A stretch of DNA of 64,000 bases from Bacteroidota bacterium (lineage in GTDB: Bacteria; Bacteroidota; Bacteroidia; AKYH767-A; 2013-40CM-41-45). The notes beneath the pieces were generated by a model, which saw nothing but the letters and a program-made list of their open reading frames with translations, made no database searches and had not been told where the DNA came from. The stretch's first letter is position 1, and the number at the start of each line of letters is the position of its first letter. A program made the translations under genes and the position numbers. This document shows, in pieces, positions 17,584 to 27,095 of this stretch. Where the stretch lies: the NCBI GenBank assembly GCA_016713765.1, contig JADJON010000001.1, positions 2,604,001 through 2,668,000 on the forward strand, written 5' to 3'.

Positions 17584-18816
17584 TCAGGTTTTAGGTAGTA
17601 CTGCCAGGTCGAGTTCGGCCGTAACGGCTCTGGCGACAACCTCGACCACAGTCGAGCGTTGTTCATCCGTAAGATCATAGAAGACGGGAAGCGAGATTTC
17701 CCGCTCATAGTTCCGAAAGGTATTCGGATAATTCCGGATATCGTATCCCATCCCCCGGTAGAAACTCATCATTGGAACCGGGATGAAATGCACGTTAACG
17801 GAAACATCCTCCTGGGCGATGCGCTGGATGATCCGGTCGCGGGTCGCTTCATCGATTCCACGAATTCGAAGGGGAAACAAGTGATAGGACGATTCGCAAT
17901 CCGGGTCAGCTTGCAGGGGCAGCTCCGCCCAGGAATAAACTCCCAGTTCGCGCCGATATGCCTCGCAAATCGCTTTCCGTTTGGGAAGCGTTTCGCGGTC
18001 GTACCGGGCCAACTCCACGAGACCGATCGCAGCAAGCAGATCGGTCATGTTCATTTTATAACCGGCTTCGACAATGTCGTATCGCCAGTTGCCCTTCTGC
18101 ATTTTCGCCAGCGCATCTTTGTTTTGTCCGTGCAGGGACTTGACACAAAGTTCCTGGTAGATGGCCGCATTGTCGAATCCCACAGGAAGATTCAGTGCAA
18201 CCGCTCCCCCCTCTGCCGTCGTGAGATTCTTCACCGCATGAAAGGAGAAGACCGAGCAATCCGTGAGAGACCCGGCTCGCTGTCCGTGATACCAAGCACC
18301 AAGTGAATGAGCGGAATCCGATAAGACGAGTATTCTTCCGAGTGTCGCTTGCACGTTTGAGTTCGGCCTGAACTTCGCGCGAACATCGGGTTGCCGAACA
18401 AGCTCGTTCAGCGCGCGGTAATCGCACGGCCATCCGCCGAAATCGACTGGCATGATCACTTTGGTCCGCTCGTTGATCGCGACTGCCACCGCCTCCGGGT
18501 CCATATTGAAATCATCGCGCACATCGGTAAAGACCGGTGTCGCTCCGCAGTGTACGACCACATTGGCAGTGGCACTATAGGTATAAGCAGGAAGAATGAC
18601 TTCATCGCCAGGACCGACGCCGAACCAACGGAGCATCAATTCCAGGCCGGCCGTGGCAGAATTCAAACAGAGCACAGCCGGCACTTTGCAATAAGCGGCC
18701 AGCTCCTGCTCAAAACGTTTCGTGCGGGGGCCGGTTGTTATCCAGCCTGACCGCAGCGCAGCCACGACTTCATCAACGATCGCCTGGTCGATCCGGGGTG
18801 GTGAAAAGGGTATCAT
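17584..18816 (-). CDS. DegT/DnrJ/EryC1/StrS sugar aminotransferase
   Basis: 410 residues from the ATG at 18816, which overlaps the wecB stop by 4 bp (ATGA). A longer frame upstream only runs through wecB. This is a PLP-dependent transaminase that installs an amino group on a keto sugar. The start IPFSPPRIDQAIVDEV...SGWITTGP, the DEVILPAYTYSATANV segment, DSAHSLGA (Asp about 167, ring N partner) and the Schiff-base Lys about 196 in FHAVKNLTTAEGG are all present. The family covers PseC, PglE, WecE and similar enzymes. Which sugar is aminated cannot be told. Together with WecB it suggests an amino sugar in the polymer. Confidence 0.88.
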   Translation of the reverse strand: MIPFSPPRIDQAIVDEVVAALRSGWITTGPRTKRFEQELAAYCKVPAVLCLNSATAGLELMLRWFGVGPGDEVILPAYTYSATANVVVHCGATPVFTDVRDDFNMDPEAVAVAINERTKVIMPVDFGGWPCDYRALNELVRQPDVRAKFRPNSNVQATLGRILVLSDSAHSLGAWYHGQRAGSLTDCSVFSFHAVKNLTTAEGGAVALNLPVGFDNAAIYQELCVKSLHGQNKDALAKMQKGNWRYDIVEAGYKMNMTDLLAAIGLVELARYDRETLPKRKAICEAYRRELGVYSWAELPLQADPDCESSYHLFPLRIRGIDEATRDRIIQRIAQEDVSVNVHFIPVPMMSFYRGMGYDIRNYPNTFRNYEREISLPVFYDLTDEQRSTVVEVVARAVTAELDLAVLPKT

Positions 18817-19925
18817 GCAAGGTTGGCGGGTTGATCTTTTCTGACGGAATGAATGGAAGGCTTGATCAACTGAGCCGCGATCAGATCGGCAGCATGACCA
18901 TCCCCATAAAAATGATGCCGGAACTCCGGCGGATTGTCCAACATCCAGAACACATGATTGACGATCCATTGCGGATCGGTGCCAACCACTTTATTGTAAC
19001 CATGTTCGACCAGTTCGATCCATTCGGTTTCCGGCCGAAGTGTCACACAAGGCTTCTTACTGAAGAACGCTTCTTTCTGCAACCCTCCTGAATCCGTCAT
19101 GACCAAAGCGCAACGATCCAATAACACGAGCATTTGCAGATAAGATGCAGGTTCCGTTAAAATGGCGGAAGTCTTGATGCCCAGTGCTCCGATACGCTCG
19201 CGGGTACGCGGATGAAGCGGAAGCACTACCGGGATGCGCTGATGCACACGCTCGATCGCTTCAAACACTTCCCGCAGTCTGCCCGGGTGCTCGGTAGTCG
19301 CTTCCCGGTGAACCGTACACAAGACAAAGTCCCCCTGTGGCATCTCTTGGGGCCAGGAAATACGTTCCTGCGCGATCGGCTGGAAATGCCGGAACGCGTC
19401 CAACATCACATCGCCGGAATGGATCAATTGCACCGGAAGATTATCGTAGCCTTCGCGGATCAGGTTCTGTCGCGCATGGTCGGAGGAGGTAAATAACCAT
19501 TCCGACAAACGGTCGGCAACAACCCGGTTGGCTTCCTCCGGTACGTGAAGATTGTTACAACGCATGCCGGCTTCCACGTGGGCGATCCGGATACCCAGTT
19601 TGACGGCGGCAACCGCACCAGCCAGGGTACTGTTCGTATCACCATACACGATGAGCGCATCCGGGCGTTCCTGTCGAAATACCTGCTCCAGCGACTCGAT
19701 CATTCTGCCGGTCATTGCTCCGTGTGAAAGTCGATTGATCCCCAGGTTATGGGCTATGACCGGAAACTCCAATTCCTTCAGGATATCATCCGACATGGAG
19801 GCGTCGTAATGTTGCCCGGTATGAACCATGATCTCCTCCACTCCACGTTGCCGACGCAGCGCGCGGCTCAGCATGGCGGCTTTAATGAACTGGGGACGGG
19901 CGCCTACCAGGTTGATGATCTTCAT
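18813..19925 (-). CDS. wecB: UDP-N-acetylglucosamine 2-epimerase (non-hydrolysing)
   Basis: 370 residues. It interconverts UDP-GlcNAc and UDP-ManNAc, the first step toward ManNAc-derived sugars. Visible motifs are NLVGARPQFIKAA at the start, HTGQHYDASMSD, VYGDTNSTLAGA, HVEAGMRCNN...PEEANR, and the C-terminal TDSGGLQKEAFFSKKP nucleotide-binding loop. Length and motifs match the non-hydrolysing family. The start overlaps the upstream ligase-like gene by 44 bp, and the stop overlaps the aminotransferase start, which implies translational coupling. No wecC (ManNAc dehydrogenase) is in the window. Confidence 0.92.
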   Translation of the reverse strand: MKIINLVGARPQFIKAAMLSRALRRQRGVEEIMVHTGQHYDASMSDDILKELEFPVIAHNLGINRLSHGAMTGRMIESLEQVFRQERPDALIVYGDTNSTLAGAVAAVKLGIRIAHVEAGMRCNNLHVPEEANRVVADRLSEWLFTSSDHARQNLIREGYDNLPVQLIHSGDVMLDAFRHFQPIAQERISWPQEMPQGDFVLCTVHREATTEHPGRLREVFEAIERVHQRIPVVLPLHPRTRERIGALGIKTSAILTEPASYLQMLVLLDRCALVMTDSGGLQKEAFFSKKPCVTLRPETEWIELVEHGYNKVVGTDPQWIVNHVFWMLDNPPEFRHHFYGDGHAADLIAAQLIKPSIHSVRKDQPANLA

Positions 19926-21204
19926 ACGAACCTTCAGGAGATTGGAGGTTCAAAAATACGGAATAAAAAAGCGCCCAAAAGACCACGCCAGCCTGTATTT
20001 CAAGCATGCTTTCCACCAGGAAATTGAAGAAGGTCAGTAGCAGAAATCCGGCAAAGAGGGGATCCCTTCGAAACCGCCAGGTTGCACCTGCCAGCATGGC
20101 CAATAGCAGCAAAACACCGGAAAGGCCAAGCGCAACCCATGATTGCAAGAACTGGTTGTGCGCATTGAGTTTCTTCTCGACCGCGGAGATCAGGCCTCGT
20201 TCCGCATATCGCTTCAGCAGCACATCTTTTACGTCGCCGGTTCCATAGCCGGTCACCGGAGCTTCCTGAATCAGTGACCAAGCAGCCGACCAAACATGCA
20301 ATCGCGCCGAGGTCGATCGTCCGTCGCTTCCGGAAATCGTATCCTGGGAGAGGTTCTGCTGCATGGCCATTACCCGATTCTCCTCCGGCGGGATGACTTT
20401 CCATATTGCGAGTCCGAAAATGAGGATATGTAACAAGGACACAACGAAGAGACGGAACGATTTGGTCTTAAGACCAGTTACCAGGGCTCCCAACGCGGTC
20501 ACAAAAAACCATCCTGCAAATCCAGCCTTACTGTTACAGAGGAAGACCAGGAGTGAGAGCATGAGCAGCAGACTTCTTCGCAAGGCGCCTTTCAAGATCG
20601 GATCCGCACGGTTCAGCCAGAGTAGCAAGACGGCCGTGTCGGCATACCAGGCGAAATACGAAGGATGCAGGAACCGACTGAAATCCTGATAAAAAAATCC
20701 ATGCAGCGACCCGGTGGCACTCCAGGTACGGATTGCAGGAAGGAGACAAGCGACGAATGCCAAGAGCAGCCCGGCAAGAAAGGCGCGTACGAATCGTTGC
20801 CAATCCTGCGCTGATAACCTGCCGTGCATCATCACACAAATCGGCAGAATCAACAGCCCCGATTTTACCTGGATGTCAAAGAGCCCGAACGAGCGATTGT
20901 CGGAGTAAGCCATGCCTACTACATGCAACACCAGAAAGGCGACTGGCAGTAAGTACCACAACCGAAATTCCTTTATCCACGGCTGAGCATTGCTATTCAG
21001 AATCGTTGTTAACAGGAAAAGGATCATCGCGACCGTGACGGCGCCATGTCCGAACGGCAGGGTCAGCGCCAGCAACGGCAAAGCCCAGAGTTTCAGCCGG
21101 CGCCAGGGAGCGTTGGGTATAGGCTGTACCGTCGGTGTATCCTGTTTCATATTGCTGAATGTGGGGCTATCAACGACTGATTCCCGGATCGTGTACTTTT
21201 CCAT
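19882..21204 (-). CDS. O-antigen ligase/polymerase-like membrane protein
   Basis: About 440 residues with ten or more hydrophobic helices (for example WALPLLALTLPFGHGAVTV and LLLMLSLLVFLC). The large periplasmic loop around 285-340 carries the Wzy_C/WaaL-type features TSARLHVWSAAWSLIQEAPVTG and AHNQFLQSWVALGL, including the conserved Arg and His. WaaL-type enzymes join the lipid-linked polymer to its acceptor. Wzy-type enzymes polymerise it. Because export here is by Wzm/Wzt, a ligase role is more likely. The ATG at 21204 overlaps the upstream gene by 35 bp. The ATG at 21150 (MKQDTPTVQ) is an equally possible start. Confidence 0.78.
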   Translation of the reverse strand: MEKYTIRESVVDSPTFSNMKQDTPTVQPIPNAPWRRLKLWALPLLALTLPFGHGAVTVAMILFLLTTILNSNAQPWIKEFRLWYLLPVAFLVLHVVGMAYSDNRSFGLFDIQVKSGLLILPICVMMHGRLSAQDWQRFVRAFLAGLLLAFVACLLPAIRTWSATGSLHGFFYQDFSRFLHPSYFAWYADTAVLLLWLNRADPILKGALRRSLLLMLSLLVFLCNSKAGFAGWFFVTALGALVTGLKTKSFRLFVVSLLHILIFGLAIWKVIPPEENRVMAMQQNLSQDTISGSDGRSTSARLHVWSAAWSLIQEAPVTGYGTGDVKDVLLKRYAERGLISAVEKKLNAHNQFLQSWVALGLSGVLLLLAMLAGATWRFRRDPLFAGFLLLTFFNFLVESMLEIQAGVVFWALFYSVFLNLQSPEGSYEDHQPGRRPSPVH

Positions 21205-22207
21205 GTTGATTTTTCCGGAAGATCAGGAATCGTATGATACCGATCCAATACCCTATTCCATAGCTCAGGTGAATGGTTGGGAAGACCCGAATGAGCGCCC
21301 CCAGCAAATAGCCGTTCCCATTTGAGAGCCGAAGGGAAAAATAAACGACCATCATTAAGTAAGCCATTAATCCTCCCAGCCAGCACAACCCGATCATTGG
21401 AATCCAGTATGCGATCGCGGGAGGCAACATGATTCCGGCCACCAGCAATGGAGGAAAGAGCTGACGGACAGTCGCCGGTTTTCCGAGTTTCCGGTTGACA
21501 AGCGGTTTGAATAAACCGTACTGGTAGAACATCCGGCGGATCTTGGACAGACGTTCACGGGCGAAATACCGGATCTTAAGGTCCGGCAGTAAAAGTATCT
21601 TACCTCCGGAACGGATGATTCTTCCATTGAATTCATCGTCCTGATTTCGGACCAACTCCTCGTCAAACAATCCGATCTCCTCAAAAAGCGGTCGCGGAAA
21701 ACAACCGAACGGGACGGTATCTACCAGTCGCGGAGTGCCGCCACCCAGCCGATAGTCGGCATTTCCGATCCCGAATCGGTGCGCTGAAGCAAGCGCGATG
21801 GCCTCGGCCATTGGCGTATCCGATCCTGGTTCCGTTACCCATACACCGCCGACATTTTGAACCCGGTTTTCGAGCAGGGCCCTGACCAACCGGCTCACGT
21901 AGTCGTTCGGGTAGATCGCGTGCGCATCCATGCGCAGGATCACTTCGCCCCTGCTCCGCCGTATACAGGCATTAAGCGCGTGTGGCACTACGCGTGCAGG
22001 ATTATCCAGCAGATGAATGAAGGGATAGCGTCGTGCAAATCCTTCCACCTGCTGTCGGGTATCGTCTTCACTCCTGCCGTCGGCGATGAGTACTTCCAGG
22101 TGCGAAGCCGGATAATCCTGGGAAAGGATATTCTCCAGCACTTTTCCGATGAAGCGGCCTTCGTTCCTGCACGGAATGATGATGCTGACAAAGGGTGTCT
22201 TATCCAC
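21170..22207 (-). CDS. GT2 glycosyltransferase with C-terminal membrane helices
   Basis: 345 residues. It has a GT-A catalytic domain with FVSIIIPCRNEGRFIGKVLENI, the nucleotide-binding ADGRSEDDT, the DxD-like RMDAHAIYPNDY, and the acceptor-site segment VRNQDDEFNGRI (ED/QD-x-E). Two or more hydrophobic helices at about 250-335 (LLVAGIMLPPAIAYWIPMI) anchor it in the inner membrane. The layout resembles succinoglycan ExoA-type and DPM-like GT2 enzymes acting on a lipid-linked acceptor. Sugar specificity is unknown. It overlaps both neighbours (8 bp and 35 bp), so it is tightly coupled in the operon. Confidence 0.85.
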   Translation of the reverse strand: MDKTPFVSIIIPCRNEGRFIGKVLENILSQDYPASHLEVLIADGRSEDDTRQQVEGFARRYPFIHLLDNPARVVPHALNACIRRSRGEVILRMDAHAIYPNDYVSRLVRALLENRVQNVGGVWVTEPGSDTPMAEAIALASAHRFGIGNADYRLGGGTPRLVDTVPFGCFPRPLFEEIGLFDEELVRNQDDEFNGRIIRSGGKILLLPDLKIRYFARERLSKIRRMFYQYGLFKPLVNRKLGKPATVRQLFPPLLVAGIMLPPAIAYWIPMIGLCWLGGLMAYLMMVVYFSLRLSNGNGYLLGALIRVFPTIHLSYGIGYWIGIIRFLIFRKNQHGKVHDPGISR

Positions 22208-23018
22208 GGTATACCTCCCGGATCAGGTAGTCGGTGCTTTCCTTCATGTACTTCACCATTCCCGGTGACTTGAAACGACCGGTGGAAGCGTGTTCCCGGT
22301 GTTCGATCTGCAATTCCGGAACATACCGGCAGGCCGACTGCATGCCGGCAAGCTGTTCGGCGACAAAAAGTTCCTCGCCGAATAGAAATGATCCGTACTG
22401 CAGGGAGCCGCCCTGAGCGAAAAATGTTCGATGAAAAGCGAAAAAGGTCCCATGCACTGCATAGACATTACGCGTCACGCCCTCTGCAGTACGCGCTCTC
22501 CGAAAGAATCGCTTCACATAGGCCAATAGCTGGTAAAGAAAATACAGTGGATAGAAAGAATAAATGGCACGCATAAACTTCAGGTAGGATAAGGATACCC
22601 GTTGCTCCCGGAAAGGATTTTGTTGATGCCCGCTCAAGGTCGAATGAACCGCGGGAGCCGCCACCAATGCGCCCCGGGATAGCGAAAATAACCGGTACAA
22701 GAAATCACGTCCGGGAAGTTCCACGTCGGTATTGCAAACGATGGTCCAGGAAGGAAGCTCGCCTATCGTTTGCGTAAAGTATTTCAAACCAGCTGCAGCA
22801 CCGCCAAAATATCCCAGGTTGGTTCCGGCTGAAAAATAATGAACCTGCTTCCAAGCCGATAATTGCTTCCTGAAACCATCGCTATCCGTACTTCCGTTAT
22901 CACATACTACGATGGTCAACTCGACCTGTTCTTGCTGAAGTAACTGTTCCCGGATAAAGGTCACTACCTCGTCTTCATGACGATAATTCACCAGTAGGAT
23001 CAACGCATCGGGTGCCAC
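22200..23018 (-). CDS. GT2 glycosyltransferase (rhamnosyltransferase-like)
   Basis: 272 residues if started at the GTG at 23018. A TTG at 23024 overlapping the previous stop codon (ATTGA) is a second choice. The longer frame to 23165 runs through the upstream gene and was rejected. The N-terminus PDALILLVNYRHEDEVVTFI, then VVCDNGSTDSDG, NLGYFGGAAAGLKYF and CNTDVELPGRDFLYRL are the classic GT2 fold with the DxD replaced by NTDVEL. Near the end GEELFVAEQLAGMQ provides the catalytic-base region. The layout is that of WbbL-like rhamnosyltransferases. The donor sugar is not proven. Confidence 0.8.
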   Translation of the reverse strand: MAPDALILLVNYRHEDEVVTFIREQLLQQEQVELTIVVCDNGSTDSDGFRKQLSAWKQVHYFSAGTNLGYFGGAAAGLKYFTQTIGELPSWTIVCNTDVELPGRDFLYRLFSLSRGALVAAPAVHSTLSGHQQNPFREQRVSLSYLKFMRAIYSFYPLYFLYQLLAYVKRFFRRARTAEGVTRNVYAVHGTFFAFHRTFFAQGGSLQYGSFLFGEELFVAEQLAGMQSACRYVPELQIEHREHASTGRFKSPGMVKYMKESTDYLIREVYRG

Positions 23019-23020
23019 GG

Positions 23021-23944
23021 TCAATAATCGCCCCGGATAAAACGCTTCAACGTAAACGCATAGGCATCCAGCTTTTCCCGGTAGCGCAAAGCAAAGATGG
23101 ACAATGGCAGTAAGATGAGCAACCGACTGATTATGTGCAGGAGCCGAAAGAACCAACAGGTCCAAAAGACCAATGCCGGGTGATTGCGGGAGAAATAGCG
23201 GATTTTGGATAACACCTGGTTGGAGACCATGACCCGTTGGTTTTTCTTACCACTGGCTCCACTGTGGTGAACAATTTCCGCCTCGGGCATATAGGCGACA
23301 CCTATTCTCGCCTGGTGAGCACGTAAACAGAATTCCATGTCCTCGGTCCAGAAGAGTTGTTCATCCAGCAGTCCGATTCGGTCGAAGACCTCCCGGCGTA
23401 ACAAAATAGCCGCGCCGCTCAAGGCATCCACCGGTCGTGGCGCTTGATCACCCTGCATCCTGTGATCCCTCTTACTTCGGTACCAACCATGTAAAAAGAA
23501 AGTTTCCAGGATAATCTCCAGCGGACGCAGGAAAGGCATCACCGAATACTGATGACTTCCATCCGCATTCAGCAACTTCGGTCCAACGAGTCCGGCCTCC
23601 GGATGGTCCTCGAGGTAGCTGATCAGGATCTTGAAAGCGTCCTGCTTCACTACTGTGTCGGGATTCAGCAGCAAAATAAACTTACCGGAACATCGACCGA
23701 TCGCCTGGTTGTTCCCTTTCGGGAATCCTGCATTATCCTGATTCACGATCAGGTTCACCGTCGGAAACAAATGACGAACCATCTCAACACTTCCGTCGGT
23801 GGATGCATTGTCCACCACCCATACTTCAGGCTCTTCCACACCACCCATGGGAAGGCTGCGGAGGCAGGCTTCCAAAAGCTCGCGTACATTGTAGCTGACT
23901 ATAACGATACTTAAGAGCTGTCGTTGCGCCTCGGCCATTTTCAA
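23021..23944 (-). CDS. GT2 glycosyltransferase (rhamnosyltransferase-like, membrane-associated)
   Basis: 307 residues. LLSIVIVSYNVRELLEACL, VWVVDNASTDGSVEMV, NAGFPKGNNQAIG and LLLNPDTVV are the sequential GT2 motifs of the WbbL/rhamnosyltransferase group. LFWTEDMEFCLRAHQAR holds the catalytic-base Asp/Glu. A hydrophobic stretch near the C-terminus (LLHIISRLLILLPLSIFAL) suggests membrane association. It overlaps the previous gene by 4 bp (ATGA) and is followed closely by the next transferase, consistent with an assembly line for one repeat unit. Confidence 0.85.
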   Translation of the reverse strand: MKMAEAQRQLLSIVIVSYNVRELLEACLRSLPMGGVEEPEVWVVDNASTDGSVEMVRHLFPTVNLIVNQDNAGFPKGNNQAIGRCSGKFILLLNPDTVVKQDAFKILISYLEDHPEAGLVGPKLLNADGSHQYSVMPFLRPLEIILETFFLHGWYRSKRDHRMQGDQAPRPVDALSGAAILLRREVFDRIGLLDEQLFWTEDMEFCLRAHQARIGVAYMPEAEIVHHSGASGKKNQRVMVSNQVLSKIRYFSRNHPALVFWTCWFFRLLHIISRLLILLPLSIFALRYREKLDAYAFTLKRFIRGDY

Positions 23945-24876
23945 GACTTTGACAGGTTACGCAAATAACGACCCAACTTCACTACCGGATAAATGAACGG
24001 TACGCCTGCCCATAAGACAAGCCGGCTTCGGGGAGAAAGCATGGCCTGACCGGTCCTTCTTGCCAGCACCATTTCACCGAACTCTTCTTCCATTCTTGAC
24101 CATACGTAAACACGCTGCTTCAAATTCAACTGTCCGGATTCCAGGGCTTTCTCCCACACACGCAACAAGTACTGCCGCATGGTCGATCGGTCCTGGTTGA
24201 GGCTGCCAGGATGCGTTCTGACGAGCGAAAGCGACCCGGCGACCGGAAGGAAAGTGAATTGCACGCCTGACATGGCCATTCGTAACCAGAGGTCCCAATC
24301 CTCAAACCCCGACAATGCCTCATCCATACAGCCGACCATATCCATCATTTCCCGTCGAACGAGCGGTGCATGGATGGTCATAATATTGTACCGAAGCAAT
24401 GTATTCACCAATAGGCTTCCCTTTCCGGAAACCTTTGGCATCCATTCCCGATCCGGAAGGTGCAGCGACCTTCTCCATTGTTCCGGTGCTCCGTCAGTAA
24501 AGTAACGCACTTCACCATACACCACGCCGGTTTCCGGATGCGCATGTAAATAGGAAGATTGAACCTCGAACTTCCGGTTCTCCAGTATATCATCGGCATC
24601 CAACAACTGAATATAGCGTCCGCGCGATGCTTGAATCCCTTCGTTTCTTGCCGCGGATGGCCCGTGGTTCTGCGTGGACAGTTTGCGAAATCGGGAGTCC
24701 TTATCGACAAAGACCTGAATAACCTGCAGTGTCAACGCATCAGAACCATTGGCGACCAGAACACATTCCCAATCAGAAAAAGTCTGATCCAGGAGCGACT
24801 TCAACGTTTCCGGCAGATACCTTCCATAGGTATAGCAAGGAATGATGATGGAGATTTCCGGTTGTTTCGGTCCCAT
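23941..24876 (-). CDS. GT2 glycosyltransferase
   Basis: 311 residues. The GT-A start EISIIIPCYTYGRYLPETL, then SDWECVLVANGSDALT, NHGPSAARNEGIQASRGRY and LLDADDILE (DxDD metal site) place it clearly in GT2. LSGFEDWDLWLRMAMSG carries the ED-x-D/W acceptor motif. The PCYTYG variation replaces the more usual PxYN. The last ~70 residues are basic and probably membrane-associated. The donor and acceptor are not recognisable. It starts 2 bp after the stop of the upstream transferase. Confidence 0.86.
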   Translation of the reverse strand: MGPKQPEISIIIPCYTYGRYLPETLKSLLDQTFSDWECVLVANGSDALTLQVIQVFVDKDSRFRKLSTQNHGPSAARNEGIQASRGRYIQLLDADDILENRKFEVQSSYLHAHPETGVVYGEVRYFTDGAPEQWRRSLHLPDREWMPKVSGKGSLLVNTLLRYNIMTIHAPLVRREMMDMVGCMDEALSGFEDWDLWLRMAMSGVQFTFLPVAGSLSLVRTHPGSLNQDRSTMRQYLLRVWEKALESGQLNLKQRVYVWSRMEEEFGEMVLARRTGQAMLSPRSRLVLWAGVPFIYPVVKLGRYLRNLSKS

Positions 24877-24878
24877 GA

Positions 24879-25631
24879 TCAGTTCAATCCTATCCTGCGC
24901 AAGACGCGGTTCAACAGAAACTTGCGACGATACCGATGCAATGCCCGGTCGATCACTTCCGGCTTAAAGTACAACTCCTGTGCCCGGCGTCGTTCTTCCA
25001 GTTGTTGGGCACGATACTTCCCCTGAGAACTCATGCCGGAAGTATCAAACACTGAAACGGTGACACCAGTATGGTAATAGCTCACCTGCTCCACCAGGAG
25101 CACCCGGAGAAAAAAATGATAATCCGCCACCACCCTGAAGCTGAGGTCATACTTACCATACTTCTCAAACAAGGTCCTGCGGATAAAACTCACCGGGTGC
25201 CAAAGCGTATCTCCGATCATCTGCTCCAGGGTGATTCTTCGCGGCATACGGCCCAGGCGGGTCTTCCCATTTCCATAATAAATGATCATGTTGCCGTACA
25301 AGATATCCTCATCCCGTCGACGGCTGAAAACCGCGCTTAAAACATCGGGTGAGGCCAGATAATCACCCGAATTCAGAAAAAGACAATATTCGCCGGAGGC
25401 GAGTGCGATCCCCTTGTTCTGTGCATCGTAGACGCCAGCGTCTTTCCCACTGTGGACGAAAGACAAGTGCGAACGGAACTCTTCGATCACCGCCAAACTT
25501 TCATCGTTCGAGCCGCCATCGATCACGATGATTTCACGATCGTTCCACGACTGGGTGATCACGCTTTGCAACGTTTTCCGCAATCCACGGGCATTGTTCA
25601 GGTTGACCGTTATGACCGAAAGACGCTTCAT
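24879..25631 (-). CDS. GT2 glycosyltransferase (WcaA-like)
   Basis: 250 residues. LSVITVNLNNARGLRKTLQS, IIVIDGGSNDESLAVI, KDAGVYDAQNKGIALASGEY and LFLNSGDYLAS are typical of the colanic-acid WcaA/PGL-like GT2 subgroup. FRVVADYHFFLRVLL supplies the catalytic Asp. It is compact, without transmembrane segments. It begins 1 bp after the stop of the aminotransferase gene upstream, so it is probably translationally coupled. Sugar specificity is unknown. Confidence 0.86.
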   Translation of the reverse strand: MKRLSVITVNLNNARGLRKTLQSVITQSWNDREIIVIDGGSNDESLAVIEEFRSHLSFVHSGKDAGVYDAQNKGIALASGEYCLFLNSGDYLASPDVLSAVFSRRRDEDILYGNMIIYYGNGKTRLGRMPRRITLEQMIGDTLWHPVSFIRRTLFEKYGKYDLSFRVVADYHFFLRVLLVEQVSYYHTGVTVSVFDTSGMSSQGKYRAQQLEERRRAQELYFKPEVIDRALHRYRRKFLLNRVLRRIGLN

Positions 25632-25632
25632 G

Positions 25633-26718
25633 TCAAAAGCGGTTCATCACCCCGACAACCTGCCGAATGTCATCTTCCGTGTGGAAGAAAGAGATCGGCA
25701 GGCTGAGTATGGTTTCGTGTATTTCCTGTGCGATCGGGGTATCGGTCATATCCAGGATCCCGCGCATTGCCAATTGCCGGTTGGGAGCGACCGGATAATG
25801 CACTTCGGTATGTATACCGTTCTCCGACAGAAAGGTCCGCAACTGGTCACGCTTGGGATGTCGAATAGCATAAATATGAAAGACATCCAGGTAATCCTCC
25901 TGCTTCACGGGCTTAACATAAGCATCGGATAATTCCGCCTGATAGATGGCAGCCAGTTTGCGTTTATGCGCATTGATCTTGTCCAATGCAGCGAGTTTGA
26001 CTCGTAGAAAAGCCGCCTGCAGCTCATCCAACCGCGAATTGTAACCGACTATGCTGTTATAATACTTCTTTTCAGAACCGTAATTCCGAAGTGTGCGGAT
26101 CGCTTCCGCTTTCTTCGGATCATCGGTCGTGACGGCTCCGGCATCGGCGAGTGCTCCGAGGTTCTTGGTCGGATAAAAACTAAAGGCCCCGAAATCACCG
26201 AAGCTCCCGGCCCGTTTCCCACGTAAGCTCGCTCCATGGGCCTGGGCACAATCTTCAACTACGGCCAGACCATACTCCCGGGCGATGGAAAGGATGGCAT
26301 CCATTTCACACAACTTCCCGTAGAGGTGTACCACCAACACGGCACGGGTACGCTTGCTGATCTTTTCGCGGATGTTTTCCGGATTGATATTGTAGGTGGA
26401 CAAGCGGGGTTCGACCAATACCGGCTTCAAGCCCGCATGCAGAATCGCCAGTATGGATGCGATGTACGTATTCGATGGAACCAGAACCTCATCTCCCGGA
26501 GAAAAATTATAGGAACGCAAGGCAAGGATCATAGCATCCAATCCATTCGCGACGCCTACCGTATGCTGCACACTGCAATAGCCTGCGAACTCCGCCTCGA
26601 ACGATTTGACCTGCTCGCCGAGTATGTACCAACCGCTCTGCAGGGTCTTTTCAAAGACCGCCCGATATTCCTCGAAGAACGGAGCGTTGGCCTTTCTCAG
26701 GTTCTCGTATTCGATCAT
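25633..26718 (-). CDS. fdtB: dTDP-3-keto-6-deoxyhexose 3-aminotransferase (FdtB/QdtB-like)
   Basis: 361 residues from the ATG at 26718, which overlaps the stop of the cupin gene by 4 bp. The longer frame upstream runs through that gene. This is a DegT-family PLP aminotransferase: [44 protein letters not shown] (Asp about 156) and the Schiff-base Lys about 185 in [15 protein letters not shown]. The immediate pairing with an FdtA-like 3,4-ketoisomerase is the known arrangement for making dTDP-3-amino-3,6-dideoxyhexoses (Fuc3N or Qui3N), so FdtB/QdtB is the best name. No acetyltransferase FdtC and no rmlA/rmlB lie nearby. Confidence 0.82.
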   Translation of the reverse strand: MIEYENLRKANAPFFEEYRAVFEKTLQSGWYILGEQVKSFEAEFAGYCSVQHTVGVANGLDAMILALRSYNFSPGDEVLVPSNTYIASILAILHAGLKPVLVEPRLSTYNINPENIREKISKRTRAVLVVHLYGKLCEMDAILSIAREYGLAVVEDCAQAHGASLRGKRAGSFGDFGAFSFYPTKNLGALADAGAVTTDDPKKAEAIRTLRNYGSEKKYYNSIVGYNSRLDELQAAFLRVKLAALDKINAHKRKLAAIYQAELSDAYVKPVKQEDYLDVFHIYAIRHPKRDQLRTFLSENGIHTEVHYPVAPNRQLAMRGILDMTDTPIAQEIHETILSLPISFFHTEDDIRQVVGVMNRF

Positions 26719-27089
26719 GACACCGCAGGATAGGGTTCGAAAATGTAGTCGGCCTGATCGAAAAACTCGGATGCCAGTACCATCAGGATGGCGTCGGGCG
26801 TGAACTCGTACATCGTATGCCAGTCCGCCGGTTCCAGGATCAGACATTTATCGGGACGATCCAACCGGAATACCTGTTCCGCAGACCCGTCGTGGTTATA
26901 GATCGTACAGGCTCCCTGGATGCAGATTGCGGCTTGCAGAGTTTTCCGATGCCGATGACCTCCCCGTCTGCTGTCGTCTACCCCGTAGATATAAAAGATG
27001 CGTTTAATATCAAATGGGATCACCTTTTCGATGACCGTCAGGTTACCGCGCGTGTCAGTGAAGGTTTTGAGATCGATCAGACGAGCCAT
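26715..27089 (-). CDS. fdtA: dTDP-4-oxo-6-deoxyglucose 3,4-ketoisomerase (FdtA/QdtA-like cupin)
   Basis: 124 residues forming one small cupin. [16 protein letters not shown] at the start and the paired His (about 45 and 47) in [15 protein letters not shown] are the active-site signature of FdtA/QdtA/TylX3-type ketoisomerases. [13 protein letters not shown] completes the barrel. It moves the keto group of dTDP-4-keto-6-deoxyglucose from C4 to C3 for amination by the next gene. Whether the product has the galacto (FdtA) or gluco (QdtA) configuration cannot be told by eye. Confidence 0.85.
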   Translation of the reverse strand: MARLIDLKTFTDTRGNLTVIEKVIPFDIKRIFYIYGVDDSRRGGHRHRKTLQAAICIQGACTIYNHDGSAEQVFRLDRPDKCLILEPADWHTMYEFTPDAILMVLASEFFDQADYIFEPYPAVS

Positions 27090-27095
27090 ACGGGG

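Noticed and set aside
22200..23165. Longer form (321 residues) of the rhamnosyltransferase-like protein
   Set aside because: The first 49 residues overlap the upstream transferase and do not resemble a GT2 start. GTG at 23018 or TTG at 23024 give the proper start.
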